Positions 53,674-62,240 of a DNA stretch of 64,000 nucleotides are shown piece after piece; within the stretch, counting starts at the first letter, position 1; each line of letters begins with the position of its first letter. The notes beneath the pieces were generated by a model. The model made no database searches. It was not told where the DNA came from and worked only from the letters and a program-made list of their open reading frames with translations. The DNA is from JAWKTT01 sp041398965. GTDB taxonomy: Bacteria; Planctomycetota; Planctomycetia; Planctomycetales; Planctomycetaceae. The stretch lies in assembly GCA_041398965.1 (NCBI GenBank), contig JAWKTT010000025.1, forward strand, positions 1-64,000, given 5' to 3'. Both the position numbers and the translations under genes were made by a program.

Positions 53674-54378
53674 ATGAACGGCTTAATGGTTGAGCGATTG
53701 GAGGACCGAATCCTGCTCGCGGCGTCAGTCTCCTTTCAATCTGGGACACTCTCCTTTACCGGTGACGGCGGTGTGGATCATGTTTCAATCGACGGCTGGG
53801 GAGAACCCGGACTCGTGAGAGTTGCTTATCACGGCCCTTGCGGTTCGGAGCAAACGATCGAGTTCTACGAAAACGTCAACAATATCGTGATAAACACCAA
53901 AGGTGGTGCAGATTTTGTCCACATTGCATCTCTCGACATATCCGGGAGCGTGACCGTAAACACCGGTGGTGGCAATGATTATCTTGGATTCTTCGAGTCA
54001 TCAATCGGAGGCTCCTTCTCCGCAAAGATGGGGGGAGGAAGCGACTTCTTAACGACCGCGAACAATCTCATTGCAGGGACTGCGTCAATTAATATGGGCG
54101 GAGGTTTGGACGGAGTCGATTATTACAATACGGATTCCGTCGGGAAATTGACGATGAAGTTCGGGGGAGGTAACGACCACGCCCTTCTGCTCTTCAACGA
54201 CGTTGCGGAGGGTTCGGTCGTGTCTGGAGACGGAGGCAAGGATCTATTCTTCGACCTGGACGAACCGCTTCCAACAACAACCAGTCTCGTTAAAATTGAA
54301 GTCCAAACTCATAGCGCGACACCCGAAATAGACGACCTCTGGTACAACGACTTTTTGAAACGCGGAATTTGCGACTGA
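53674..54378 (+). CDS. LEPR-motif protein with Gly/Asp repeats
   Basis: From the ATG at 53674 (AGGTG upstream) the protein has 234 residues. MVERLEDRILLAAS near the start is the LEPR-XLL sorting motif seen at the N-terminus of large planctomycete surface proteins. The rest is built from Gly/Asp-rich beta turns repeated about every 30 residues (TKGGADFVHI, NTGGGNDYLGF, KMGGGSDFLTT, NMGGGLDGVDY, KFGGGNDHALL), like the calcium-binding repeats of RTX-type proteins. It is short for its class and may be a trimmed member. It is probably on the cell surface. Confidence 0.75.
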   Translation: MNGLMVERLEDRILLAASVSFQSGTLSFTGDGGVDHVSIDGWGEPGLVRVAYHGPCGSEQTIEFYENVNNIVINTKGGADFVHIASLDISGSVTVNTGGGNDYLGFFESSIGGSFSAKMGGGSDFLTTANNLIAGTASINMGGGLDGVDYYNTDSVGKLTMKFGGGNDHALLLFNDVAEGSVVSGDGGKDLFFDLDEPLPTTTSLVKIEVQTHSATPEIDDLWYNDFLKRGICD

Positions 54379-54462
54379 CCGAGATACAAGTTAGTCCTCC
54401 CTACCGAATAAACTCCGCTGCCCCAAAGGACGCTCCTTAAGCGCAGGACAAGGGGGGCGTCG

Positions 54463-54576
54463 AACAGCCGCTTGAAAATCGCCGTGGGTCAGATTTCTAA
54501 TCTGACAAGAGCATCTCGTACGGCTTTTTCCGAGACATCAAACGGCACCATGGCAGGCTAGAAAGCCTGTCCCACG
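54463..54576 (-). repeat. Dispersed ~130-bp element, copy 3
   Basis: AACAGCCGCTTGAAAATCGC begins the block, with GAGACATCAAACGGCACC in the middle and CCTGTCCCACG at the end. It is the reverse of the copy at 62241. It meets the truncated integrase gene at about 54577, so its arrival or a linked deletion may have cut that gene. Confidence 0.75.
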
Positions 54577-54723
54577 AATTCGATGATGAATCCAATGGCC
54601 GGTGCGATTGTTATGGAACCGCACAAACTCCTCGACCCAACGGCAGTAGGTCTGAATGGTTCGCTTGGCTAGGCGACGGACTTCACAGGCTGCCCTGTAT
54701 TGTGCGAGGAGTTTCGTCTCCAC
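54577..54723 (-). pseudogene. Truncated tyrosine recombinase, N-terminal fragment (integron-integrase-like)
   Basis: About 45 residues of the SAM-like N-terminal domain remain: METKLLAQYRAACEVRRLAK, TIQTYCRWVEEFVRFH, then NNRTGHWIHH. This pattern (YxxWVxRFxxFH, then W-H-P) is that of integron integrases and related tyrosine recombinases. The rest of the gene, including the catalytic Arg and Tyr, is missing; the frame runs into the dispersed element. It faces away from the cassette-like genes on the plus strand, the normal layout of an integron. The fragment cannot be active. Confidence 0.65.
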
Positions 54724-54873
54724 AGTTTGCCGCGCAAGAATTGCTCGGTCAATTCGCGCAACGGATTTGATCCATCTCCGTTCCAGGCTGGAGATTGACT
54801 GCCATCACTGCCCGGAGTATTCTCAAGACACATTGTTAAGAGATAACCAAGTTCGTCCTCAGAGTGAATTTCA

Positions 54874-55230
54874 ATGCAAACACTTGAGCCGCTGCAGAGT
54901 CAGATTGCCATGTGCTCAAGATTTCGCGTTACGCCACAGACGTTCATGCGAAATGAGAAGATGGGGATTGCACTCGCGACTATGAGCTCAATGCCGATCA
55001 ACGGCATGCGAATCCCTGCGTTGAGCGGATCGACAGGCTGGTATATGTACGGTGGTATCGAACAATCGGCGGAATCAGACTTCTATATGCCGTTATGCAT
55101 CACGCATCTTCAAAAATATTGCGAAATAGCACTGCCGTATCTTTGCCTCCCGTCAGGCTGGAGGTTTCAGATCGATGGCGATGGCTACGAGGATGTGTGG
55201 TATGATGAAAAACTTCTCCGAGCTCGTTAG
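54874..55230 (+). CDS. Imm33/DUF2185-like small protein, first cassette gene
   Basis: The 118-residue soluble protein ends with LPYLCLPSGWRFQIDGDGYEDVWYDEKLL, a pattern I associate with Imm33-type immunity proteins (DUF2185), though this is from memory. The middle reads STGWYMYGGIEQSAESDFYM. It lies about 150 bases from the truncated integrase and is followed by a degenerate attC-like stretch, so it is probably a gene cassette. No toxin is adjacent; orphan immunity genes are common in cassettes. Confidence 0.65.
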   Translation: MQTLEPLQSQIAMCSRFRVTPQTFMRNEKMGIALATMSSMPINGMRIPALSGSTGWYMYGGIEQSAESDFYMPLCITHLQKYCEIALPYLCLPSGWRFQIDGDGYEDVWYDEKLLRAR

Positions 55231-55258
55231 TCGAATCTATATCACGCGAAAAACGGAC

Positions 55259-55346
55259 GAACAATGTAATGCACGCGAGTTGCGGGTCGCGCGTTTCCTG
55301 ATGGCAAGTTACTCGGCCGGAACCGCGTGATTTCAGGCGTTATGTC
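55259..55346 (+). repeat. Degenerate attC-like site after the first cassette gene
   Basis: The right end has the integrase core GGCGTTATGT (GTT at 55339-55341). The flanks pair imperfectly (GCGAGTTGCGG near 55275 with CCGGAACCGCG near 55318). The left core is poorly kept. It fits an attC recombination site but less well than the next one. Confidence 0.45.
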
Positions 55347-55367
55347 CCACACCAAAGGATAACTCAT

Positions 55368-55847
55368 ATGAACCACGTCTTGCCATTGGCGGGTGGCCTA
55401 TTCGTTCTCGCTGTTTTCGCCGCCGCTGCGGAACCCGAGAAAGACGGTGTCATGACCAACCCACCACACATCGTGATAGCTGACCTTGATCCACGCCTCG
55501 ACGGTCAAGAGGTCACGATGGCATTCACCATTGCAGACGAATACATGATTTCGGGCAGTGTCCCAGTCGGTCAGGTTCCTTCGTTTGGTATTCGCCCCAA
55601 ACTCGACGATGATGAGAATCGCTTCAGCGTCCTCGTCAGTGGAGACCTTGCAGATCTCATGTATCGCTTTGGACTGGGGGCTGATGTCAATCGAGCCAAG
55701 GGCGTAGTCATTCAAGCCACCGGCAAGATCACCGTCTTTCCCGCCCTCAAAGACGCAACCGATCAGCGGCCGTCATATCAACTCAACATCCGTGATTGGC
55801 AGAAGTTCAGAATTGTCCCGGACCCGAAGAAGTCGATCGGGGCATAA
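55368..55847 (+). CDS. Exported small protein, cassette gene
   Basis: The 159-residue protein has AAAGGA before its ATG and a signal peptide (VLPLAGGLFVLAVFAAAAEP). The mature part looks like a small beta-barrel: DLDPRLDGQEVTMAFTIADE, RFSVLVSGDLADL, GVVIQATGKITVF, YQLNIRDWQKFRIV, which resembles OB-fold proteins. Function unknown. Its stop codon falls inside the left core of the attC site at 55842, as usual for cassette genes. Confidence 0.65.
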   Translation: MNHVLPLAGGLFVLAVFAAAAEPEKDGVMTNPPHIVIADLDPRLDGQEVTMAFTIADEYMISGSVPVGQVPSFGIRPKLDDDENRFSVLVSGDLADLMYRFGLGADVNRAKGVVIQATGKITVFPALKDATDQRPSYQLNIRDWQKFRIVPDPKKSIGA

Positions 55848-55932
55848 CCAGGCGGTCAACCGGAGCGGCGATTGGCGCGTTATCCGTATTCCAAGGCTTC
55901 TGGCCGCCGCCCGGTTACCTTGGTCGTTATGC
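55842..55932 (+). repeat. attC site of an integron cassette
   Basis: The outer cores GCATAAC (55842-55848) and GTTATGC (55926-55932) are perfect inverted repeats. Inside them CAGGCGGTCAACCGGAGCGG pairs imperfectly with CCGCCCGGTTACCTTGG. At 91 bp, with an unpaired-base pattern, it fits a classic 59-base element. Confidence 0.75.
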
Positions 55933-55947
55933 AGAAAGAGCGACACA

Positions 55948-56706
55948 ATGCCAGTTGTAGAACTCCGACTTCACCGAGCTTACAAGGCAGCATCGCTGAT
56001 ACGCAGCGCGGTCGAAGCGGATTGCGGCCTGGACGAAATAGACTGGACAAACGACACCGTACTGGGGGCACTCGTCAAATACTCGAAAGACACGCTTCTA
56101 CACTACTATATCTATGCGACGATCGCTGTTTATGAGCGTCGATATTTTCGGAAATGCGTCGACGACGACGAGCAAATTAAACAGGCGTGTGATGTGTTTC
56201 GCGCATACGATCTTTCTTTCACTCCATTTGCCAACACGAACAAATGCAAGGACGATCAATATTTTTCGTGGTTTCAGCAAAATGAAGAAAACTTCGAGAC
56301 GTTTTGGGAGATGCTGACCGACGAGGTTTTTCAACTTCTCTTTCGGGATCGATCATTCCTTTTGAAATTCAACTGCCAGGTTGCGGACCACTTGCGATCG
56401 GGGGCTGTATCGATTCCCGATAACTTCATTGCTCACAATGGATTCTTAAAACGAGATGGCTTCTTCCCCGCGTGGCTGAAACGTGCAATATTCCACCGCG
56501 ACCAAGGGCTCTGCGTGTTGTGCCAATCGGACCTGACATCGTTGTTTCATGCGGACACGAAGGTTCACTTCGATCATATGGTCCCGTTGGCGTCATGGGG
56601 ATTCAATGATCCATGCAACCTACAGTTGCTCTGCCAGTCGTGCAATCTGTCAAAGGCTGGCTCCAATTCAAAGACCTCTGCCAAATACATACCGTTCTGG
56701 ACATAA
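55948..56706 (+). CDS. HNH endonuclease, cassette gene
   Basis: The ATG at 55948 (252 residues) lies just after the attC site; the longer open frame upstream runs across the attC and is discounted. The N-terminal ~180 residues are helical and unrecognised. The C-terminus is a clear HNH nuclease with a zinc pair: CVLCQSDLTSLF, then FDHMVPLASWG (the catalytic His), then NLQLLCQSCNLSKAG. HNH proteins of this shape often act in defence or as mobile nucleases. Lower GC than the neighbours supports acquisition. Confidence 0.82.
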   Translation: MPVVELRLHRAYKAASLIRSAVEADCGLDEIDWTNDTVLGALVKYSKDTLLHYYIYATIAVYERRYFRKCVDDDEQIKQACDVFRAYDLSFTPFANTNKCKDDQYFSWFQQNEENFETFWEMLTDEVFQLLFRDRSFLLKFNCQVADHLRSGAVSIPDNFIAHNGFLKRDGFFPAWLKRAIFHRDQGLCVLCQSDLTSLFHADTKVHFDHMVPLASWGFNDPCNLQLLCQSCNLSKAGSNSKTSAKYIPFWT

Positions 56707-56711
56707 TGACT

Positions 56712-56803
56712 GCATAACAAAGCGTTCGACACGGAGCCGCGGATCGGGCGGCTTTGGAATGGAAACTTAACTTGCCGCGGCCCGGTCAACGCGAACGTTC
56801 GCT
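56712..56803 (+). repeat. attC-like site after the HNH gene
   Basis: The left core GCATAAC is at 56712-56718 and the right core GAACGTTCGC at about 56794-56803. The inner arms (GGAGCCGCGG and CCGCGGCCCGG) pair well. The right core departs from the usual GTTATGC, so it is a less perfect site than 55842. Confidence 0.6.
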
Positions 56804-56818
56804 GGTTCGGGCTGACTC

Positions 56819-57100
56819 ATGATGAAATATGAAGATCATCAAAACGACATCGCATCAGACCGCCACAAGTCGCTGTCCGATGATGATCTGCGGAAACGCA
56901 TTCAAGACCTTTCGCAAATCGGAGGATCAAACCCAGGTCAAATAAATCAGGCGAACCAGATCGTGACCGAATACCGTCGCGAACTGGATGCCCGTCAAAA
57001 TGCCAAACATTATTGTTGGACTGTGGTTGCTGCGATTGCGGCGGTTCTGTCGGTGCTGATCGGAATTGCTTCAATTCTGATCGCAAAGAACGTGCTGTAG
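56819..57100 (+). CDS. Small C-terminally anchored membrane protein, cassette gene
   Basis: The 93-residue protein has a charged helical part (SDDDLRKRIQDLSQI, EYRRELDARQN) and one membrane helix at the end (VVAAIAAVLSVLIGIASILI). Two ATG codons in a row open it. I recognise no family. It starts 15 bases after the attC-like site, which fits a cassette gene. No clear attC follows it, so the array may end here. Confidence 0.5.
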   Translation: MMKYEDHQNDIASDRHKSLSDDDLRKRIQDLSQIGGSNPGQINQANQIVTEYRRELDARQNAKHYCWTVVAAIAAVLSVLIGIASILIAKNVL

Positions 57101-58003
57101 ACAGCGTGATCCAAACGGCAAACTGGCTGCAAAAAAACGCAAGCCACAGTGCAAAACACTGAACGATCAACCAACGGTTCGTCGCCTGTTGATATTCTTA
57201 TTGGCCCAACTTCGGAACCTCGTTCCAATGCCAAAGAAACCAGCGAATCGGGTAAGGGGCATCCTTGCGAATGACCCTCCCCACACCGCCGGACGTGCGG
57301 GGCTGTCGGTGTGCTATCTTTGGGGGGGGGCGGTCCGAATACGGGGGGCCAATTCAGACATCAACTGCGGCGGTCGCTTCCAGTGAGTAGCGGACTGAAA
57401 GCGATTGTCGCCTTTCGCTCCGCGAAAGGTGTGGAAACACCAACCAGACGCGACTTTCGCGGAGCGAAAGGCGACAAACTAAGGTTGTTCGTCGCTTAGC
57501 TTCTGGGGAAGTTGGGTTAGCCGGCTCGGTGTTGGACTCATGGAGGGCTGCTCCTGTTTGAAATGGATCGCGTCGACTCAAGGCTGGCTGCTCGGCCCGC
57601 GCCGCAGCGGTTGATCCCGGTCGGGACAATGAACCTGTGGTCTCCGAGCCGACGCCGCCTGAACGAGACTGGTAGACATAACCGGAGGGGTTCCCTCGCT
57701 GCGAGTTAGCCGATGACTCCTTCTTGTTCTTCATCGTTCAGCCAATCCCCACTCGATGGGACTTCGAACACCCTTACGGCAACAACCTCCCGGTCGATGC
57801 CCGTCTTCGTCTTGTGCTTCCTTTTTCAGAACGATCAACAGATAATGACCTCCGAAAGTTACCTGTCTCGTACAGGGGACTCCCACCCCACAGCAACACG
57901 CCCCTGCCGGGCGTACCGTTGCACGCGAGCGGGCGGCGACGTCGGTTATGAAGTCAACTTCACTCGCGCCCGCAGCGTGGGCTTGGTCTTTATGCGGTAA
58001 ATC
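57101..58003. other. Gene-poor stretch after the cassette array
   Basis: About 900 bases without a supportable gene. It contains the long palindrome at 57405-57477. A patch near 57270-57300 (CCTCCCCACACCGCCGGACG) recalls, on the other strand, sequence near group II intron reverse transcriptases; that is a weak impression. Open frames at 57713-58000 have no protein-like pattern. Confidence 0.5.
57405..57477. repeat. Perfect 24-bp inverted repeat with 25-base spacer
   Basis: The arms at 57405-57428 (starting TTGTCGCCTTTCGCTCCGCG) and 57454-57477 are exact reverse complements. The arms also contain an internal near-palindrome (CTTTCGCTCCGCGAAAG). It resembles the short palindromic intergenic repeats found in many copies in planctomycete genomes; it is seen once in this window. 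Confidence 0.85.
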
Positions 58004-58594
58004 ATGTTTGATGCGACGATCGACCACATTGAGGCGGGCAGAGTAACGCGGTATCGCTTGCTGTGCGATTCTGTGGCACTTCGCTTTGCTGACGTACTTA
58101 CCTTATGGCACTCGGATTCGACTTTTTGCAACTACTACACCGCACTACTAGCTGAATCGCCGTTTGACGCATATCGCTGGGAGACTCCTCCCTTGACAGC
58201 AGCGACTGTAAATCAGCCGTTCGAGTTCGTATTGCTGAATTCTCCCGGCTTCTGCTCGCGAAAAACGGATCGCCACACATACGGCAGCTATTTCACCACC
58301 GATGACACCGACCACGGTGTCGTTTCATTCGCCAATCTCAGTGGCGATGCAACACTTGTTGTCCCATCTCCGCGAGCTGACATCTCGGCATACGGTCATC
58401 TTGCCGCCTTCATTCGGAACGCTCCCAAAGAACAAATAGAAGCATTCTGGCGGGTCCTCAGTAATAGGGTGAAGTCCAATCTCGGCCAGACTCCCGTTTG
58501 GCTCAGCACCGCTGGCGGAGGTGTCGCATGGCTTCATGTGCGTCTAGATTCTCGCCCCAAGTATTACGGCTTCGCACCATATCGAACCGCATAA
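58004..58594 (+). CDS. DUF6940-like protein
   Basis: The 196-residue soluble protein is marked by ALLAESPFDAYRWETPPLT, FCSRKTDRHTYGSYF, and a strongly conserved-looking end, PVWLSTAGGGVAWLHVRLDS followed by RPKYYGFAPYR. I associate these with DUF6940, a family of unknown function often found on mobile or cassette DNA; this is from memory. A remnant of an attC-like sequence (TAATAACCCGGTGAACGCC) follows the stop. It may be another displaced cassette. Confidence 0.75.
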   Translation: MFDATIDHIEAGRVTRYRLLCDSVALRFADVLTLWHSDSTFCNYYTALLAESPFDAYRWETPPLTAATVNQPFEFVLLNSPGFCSRKTDRHTYGSYFTTDDTDHGVVSFANLSGDATLVVPSPRADISAYGHLAAFIRNAPKEQIEAFWRVLSNRVKSNLGQTPVWLSTAGGGVAWLHVRLDSRPKYYGFAPYRTA

Positions 58595-58640
58595 TAACCC
58601 GGTGAACGCCGTCGTTCGGCAGCACTTAAAGATCATCCTC

Positions 58641-59093
58641 ATGACGCCTCCAGAAATTCGTGGTTTGTGCCCGCTGATCCAGGTGTTCGACATGCCGACT
58701 TCGCTGGCGTTCTATCGGGACATCCTGGGATTCGAAATCGTCCAGCAATCGTCTCCCGGAGACAATTGTGATTGGGTGTGGTTGAAGCGTGACAGCGCGG
58801 AGCTGATGCTCAATACGATCTTCGAGTCTGATTCACGACCGGCGGAACTCGATGAGACGCGGAGAAAAAGTCATGGCGACACGGGGTTATTCATTGGAAC
58901 CCCTGACGTTGATGCGATGTACGAATACCTGAATGACTGCGGGTTTGCGTTGGGGCCACCCGTCGTGCAACCGTACGGCATGAAACAGCTCTACTTGAAT
59001 GATCCCGACGGATACGGCATCTGTTTCCAGTGGACGTCCGCCGAACACAGCGGTGATCGGGAACCGCCGATGGGGCCGGTTTTTGAACCATAG
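58641..59093 (+). CDS. VOC-family (glyoxalase/bleomycin-resistance-like) protein
   Basis: I start at the ATG at 58641 (MTPPEIRGLCPLIQVFDMPT, 150 residues); the frame is open 39 bases further upstream without conserved residues. The fold is two beta-alpha-beta units: the first has LAFYRDILGFEIV and LKRDSAELMLN, the second GLFIGTPDVDAMYEYL and KQLYLNDPDGYGICFQ with the metal-binding Glu replaced by Gln or Cys-Phe-Gln. The substrate is unknown. It lies after the DUF6940-like gene and may be part of the same acquired stretch. Confidence 0.82.
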   Translation: MTPPEIRGLCPLIQVFDMPTSLAFYRDILGFEIVQQSSPGDNCDWVWLKRDSAELMLNTIFESDSRPAELDETRRKSHGDTGLFIGTPDVDAMYEYLNDCGFALGPPVVQPYGMKQLYLNDPDGYGICFQWTSAEHSGDREPPMGPVFEP

Positions 59094-59560
59094 TTTGCTG
59101 TGGCGGCCGACCGGTTTCAGCCGCCGTTACCCGATGTCGGCCCAGAATGCTCTTCAGCCCCGGTCTTACCGATTACCAATGCACTGCATGTGAAGAGCGA
59201 TATTCCAAGATGTCGCCCAATTCGACACTTCCGATTGGCTTCACCAGTGTTGTTGCCGTTGGATTCTGGGCTCACGTCATTCGACAAAGGGCATTCGGCC
59301 ATTGGTCGTTTTCAACGGGCTGTTCGTCGCACGAAAGATACCCTCCGTGCGAGAGAGAGGTGATGCAACGACGATACTGCATTTGCGGCATCGTGGCCCA
59401 CTCTGGGTGACGTGGAGGAGTCGGCGATTTGTCGAGGGGGGCTCATCGGGGTGCCCTGGATTTCGTGGCGGCTTGGACTCGGGGGGTTGGGAACGTAGAA
59501 TCTTTGTGGGTCGGTCGAATGAGTGGCCCTCCCGCGCACCCTCCAGATGTGTCCCGCCTG
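59094..59560. other. Intergenic region, no gene seen
   Basis: About 470 bases between the VOC gene and the alcohol dehydrogenase. Several short open frames exist on both strands, but none looks like a protein. The dehydrogenase frame is open from 59429, so its start could lie earlier than chosen. Confidence 0.45.
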
Positions 59561-60739
59561 ATGACAGACTCACCTTTGTTTCCTTTGCTTTCTCCGTTCG
59601 ACTTCGATCCCCGTACGCGTGTGGTGTTCGGGGCGGGGTCGATGTCTCAACTTGGCGGAATCGCCCGGCAGTGTGGCGGTGGACGAGTGCTGCTCGTGAC
59701 CGATGGCGGACTGCGAGATGCCGGTCACGAGGCACGGGCCTTGACGATCCTGCGAGAAGCCGGGTACGAAGTGCATGTCTTTGACGATGTCCGTCCGAAC
59801 CCAACGACCATCGATGTCGAACAGGGGGCTGAGTTCGCGGCACCACTCAAGATTGAACTCATCATCGGGCTGGGTGGTGGCAGCAGCATGGACTGTGCGA
59901 AGGGGATCAACTTCCTGCTGACCAACGGGGGGCGAATGCAGGACTATCGCGGCATCGGCAAAGCGACCCGCCCAATGTTGCCACTCATTGCCATTCCGAC
60001 CACAGCCGGGACAGGGAGCGAAGCACAGTCGTTTGCGGTGATCAGTGATGCCGAGACACATATGAAGATGGCATGCGGCGACCGCAAGGCGGCGGCTCGT
60101 GTGGCAATTCTTGATCCCGAACTGACCATGACCATGCCGAGCAGCGTCACGGCGACAACCGGTATCGATGCCATCAGCCATGCGATTGAATCCTATGTTT
60201 CGACAAAGCGTAATCCTGTTTCGCAGTTGTTCAGCAGACAGGCCTGGAGGCTGTTAAGTCGAGCTTTTCCAGCGGTCATCAAGCATCCCGAAAGTTTGGA
60301 AGCACGAGGAGCCATGTTGCTGGGGGCACACCTCGCAGGGTCCGCCATCGAGAACTCGATGCTTGGGGCGACCCATGCCCTCGCCAATCCTCTGTCGGCC
60401 CACTACGGGACGACGCACGGCATTGCGATTGGGATGATGTTGTCGCATGTGGTCCGCTTCAATGCGTCAGCCGTCCCGCAGTTGTATACCGACCTTGCGA
60501 TTGATGCCGAGCTTTGCACTCATCGCACTGACCCCGAGGCTCCTCGGCGACTGGCGGACTACCTTGACCAACTGACTCAACTGGCAGGGCTCCCCACCTC
60601 GTTGTCGACGATCATCGATAGCGAGGAAATGTTGCCGAACCTGGCTCAGGAAGCTGCTGTTCAATGGACGGGGAACTTCAATCCTCGTCCGGTCGACGCT
60701 CAGTCTCTCGAGGAACTGTATCGATGCGCACTCACCTGA
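59561..60739 (+). CDS. Iron-containing (group III) alcohol dehydrogenase
   Basis: From the ATG at 59561 (MTDSPLFPLL) the protein has 392 residues, the family's usual length; ATGs at 59519 and 59429 are possible but add residues of no clear role. The NAD(P) site is GGGSSMDCAKGINF, followed by IPTTAGTGSEAQSF. The metal-binding histidines sit in GATHALANPLSAHYGTTHG, and an Asp upstream (TTGIDAISHAIE) completes the site. The substrate alcohol is unknown. Its last 16 bases overlap the next gene, so the two are likely co-expressed. Confidence 0.92.
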   Translation: MTDSPLFPLLSPFDFDPRTRVVFGAGSMSQLGGIARQCGGGRVLLVTDGGLRDAGHEARALTILREAGYEVHVFDDVRPNPTTIDVEQGAEFAAPLKIELIIGLGGGSSMDCAKGINFLLTNGGRMQDYRGIGKATRPMLPLIAIPTTAGTGSEAQSFAVISDAETHMKMACGDRKAAARVAILDPELTMTMPSSVTATTGIDAISHAIESYVSTKRNPVSQLFSRQAWRLLSRAFPAVIKHPESLEARGAMLLGAHLAGSAIENSMLGATHALANPLSAHYGTTHGIAIGMMLSHVVRFNASAVPQLYTDLAIDAELCTHRTDPEAPRRLADYLDQLTQLAGLPTSLSTIIDSEEMLPNLAQEAAVQWTGNFNPRPVDAQSLEELYRCALT

Positions 60740-62010
60740 ATTCGTCACTCTCCCGTCGCGTTCTCCTCGCGCGGTTTCTCCAGACACCGCTCGCCTGTGC
60801 AGGGGGATCGTGGATCGTCGCATCCCTCTTAGGTGGTGTCGATGGGGCTCATGGCAACGGACAATTGTACGCTGCCGATGAGGCCACCACTCCATCAACG
60901 ACAGCGCCTGCTGCGGACGACTCGTTCGCTCCGAAAGGGAGTTGGCCGAACTTTCGGAACGGCCCCCAACTTCGCGGCATCGCGACCACAACTCTGCCGG
61001 AAGATATTGCCCTCCGTTGGGAACTGCGAACCCCCGATGGCTGCATGTCGACCCCCGCGATTGCCGACGGGCGTGGCTACATCGGCACTCTCAGCGGCGA
61101 TCTGCTGTGCGTTGACCTGAAAGACGGATCGACCCTCTGGAAGTACGTTTCGATCGAGACGGACAACCCCAAAGTCTTTCACCCGGGCTTCTCCAGCCCC
61201 GTCACCTTGACGAAGTCGATGGTGATCGTCGGCGATGACGCGGGGACACTCCATGCTGTCAACCGGTCCACCGGGAAAAAACAGTGGACCTTCGCCACCG
61301 ACGCCCTCATCGTCGGGGCCGCAACTGTCCGAGGTTCAGTGGTCATCTTCGGCTCTCACAATCAACATCTCTACGGACTCGACCTCCAGACGGGAGAAAA
61401 ACGCTGGGAGTTCGACGCCAAAGGCCCCATTAACGGCACTCAAGCCATCCTCGATCGAAAGACTTACGTCTCGGGTTGCAGCGAACCGGTCCTGTATGTT
61501 GTCGATGCCGAAAAGGGGACCAGTGAACAGGGGATTCCCATTGAAGACCTGTTAATCGCCACTCCCGCTCTGTACGACGACATCCTCTACTTCGGCACAT
61601 CCGAAGGACTCGTGATCGCCATGAACGGCAAGACCGGCAAACAGATTTGGAAGTACGAGACAAAACAGGGTCGAGAAATCCACTCCGCCCCTGCCGTCAC
61701 CGAAGACTCCGTCATCATTGGAGGTCGTGATAAGTTGCTCTACTGTCTCGATCGACAGACCGGCAAAGAACGCTGGCTCTTCTCGACGAGGGCCGGCAAC
61801 GACAACTCCCCCGCCATCGTCGGCGACCGTGTCTTCTTCGGCTCTGGGGATAAATTCGTGTATGCCGTCGACCTGAAGACCGGCAAGGAGCGTTGGAAAT
61901 TCAACGCCGGCCAGTCCTTCAATGAAAGCAGCCCCGTCATCGGCGACAACTCCCTCATCATCAGCACTGCCCAACCGGATGGCCGCATCCTCTGCTTCGG
62001 AGCGAAGTAA
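60724..62010 (+). CDS. Exported PQQ-like beta-propeller protein
   Basis: The ATG at 60724 follows GAGGAACTG and overlaps the dehydrogenase gene by 16 bases, giving 428 residues. The N-terminus is Tat-like (SRRVLLARFLQ and a hydrophobic run). The rest is a propeller of PQQ-type blades: GYIGTLSGDLLCVDLKDGST, GTLHAVNRSTGKKQWTF, LYGLDLQTGEKRWEFDA, GLVIAMNGKTGKQIWKYE, LYCLDRQTGKERWLFS, YAVDLKTGKERWKFNAG. It lacks the full PQQ-dehydrogenase catalytic domain, so it is probably a structural or BamB-like protein. Its coupling with an alcohol dehydrogenase is suggestive, but these enzymes do not use PQQ. Confidence 0.88.
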   Translation: MRTHLNSSLSRRVLLARFLQTPLACAGGSWIVASLLGGVDGAHGNGQLYAADEATTPSTTAPAADDSFAPKGSWPNFRNGPQLRGIATTTLPEDIALRWELRTPDGCMSTPAIADGRGYIGTLSGDLLCVDLKDGSTLWKYVSIETDNPKVFHPGFSSPVTLTKSMVIVGDDAGTLHAVNRSTGKKQWTFATDALIVGAATVRGSVVIFGSHNQHLYGLDLQTGEKRWEFDAKGPINGTQAILDRKTYVSGCSEPVLYVVDAEKGTSEQGIPIEDLLIATPALYDDILYFGTSEGLVIAMNGKTGKQIWKYETKQGREIHSAPAVTEDSVIIGGRDKLLYCLDRQTGKERWLFSTRAGNDNSPAIVGDRVFFGSGDKFVYAVDLKTGKERWKFNAGQSFNESSPVIGDNSLIISTAQPDGRILCFGAK

Positions 62011-62240
62011 GGGGCAAAAGAAGTCAGCGAGGAAACGGTGGGCGTTGATCGCGAGTTCGATCTCGCTGACGCTTCGGGTTACGATGAAGATGGAAGTTGA
62101 CGGTGCTCGTGACGATAAGTCGAGAGTACGCAACTTGAGCAATAGCGCTGTGTGTCGTCTTCAATTGCAGGGGATGTCCCTGCGTCGATCACCGTCGGGC
62201 TGTTCCTAATGCCGGGGGGCTTCTGTTAAACTATTGGGAT

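Noticed and set aside
57240..57345. Remnant of a group II intron
   Set aside because: Only a short G/C-rich patch on the minus strand recalls intron sequence; no reverse transcriptase piece or domain V hairpin was found.
57713..58000. 95-residue open frame before the DUF6940-like gene
   Set aside because: Composition is irregular, with no motif or ribosome site.
58590..58640. attC site between the DUF6940-like and VOC genes
   Set aside because: Only a short left-end-like sequence is present, without a paired right core at a usable distance.
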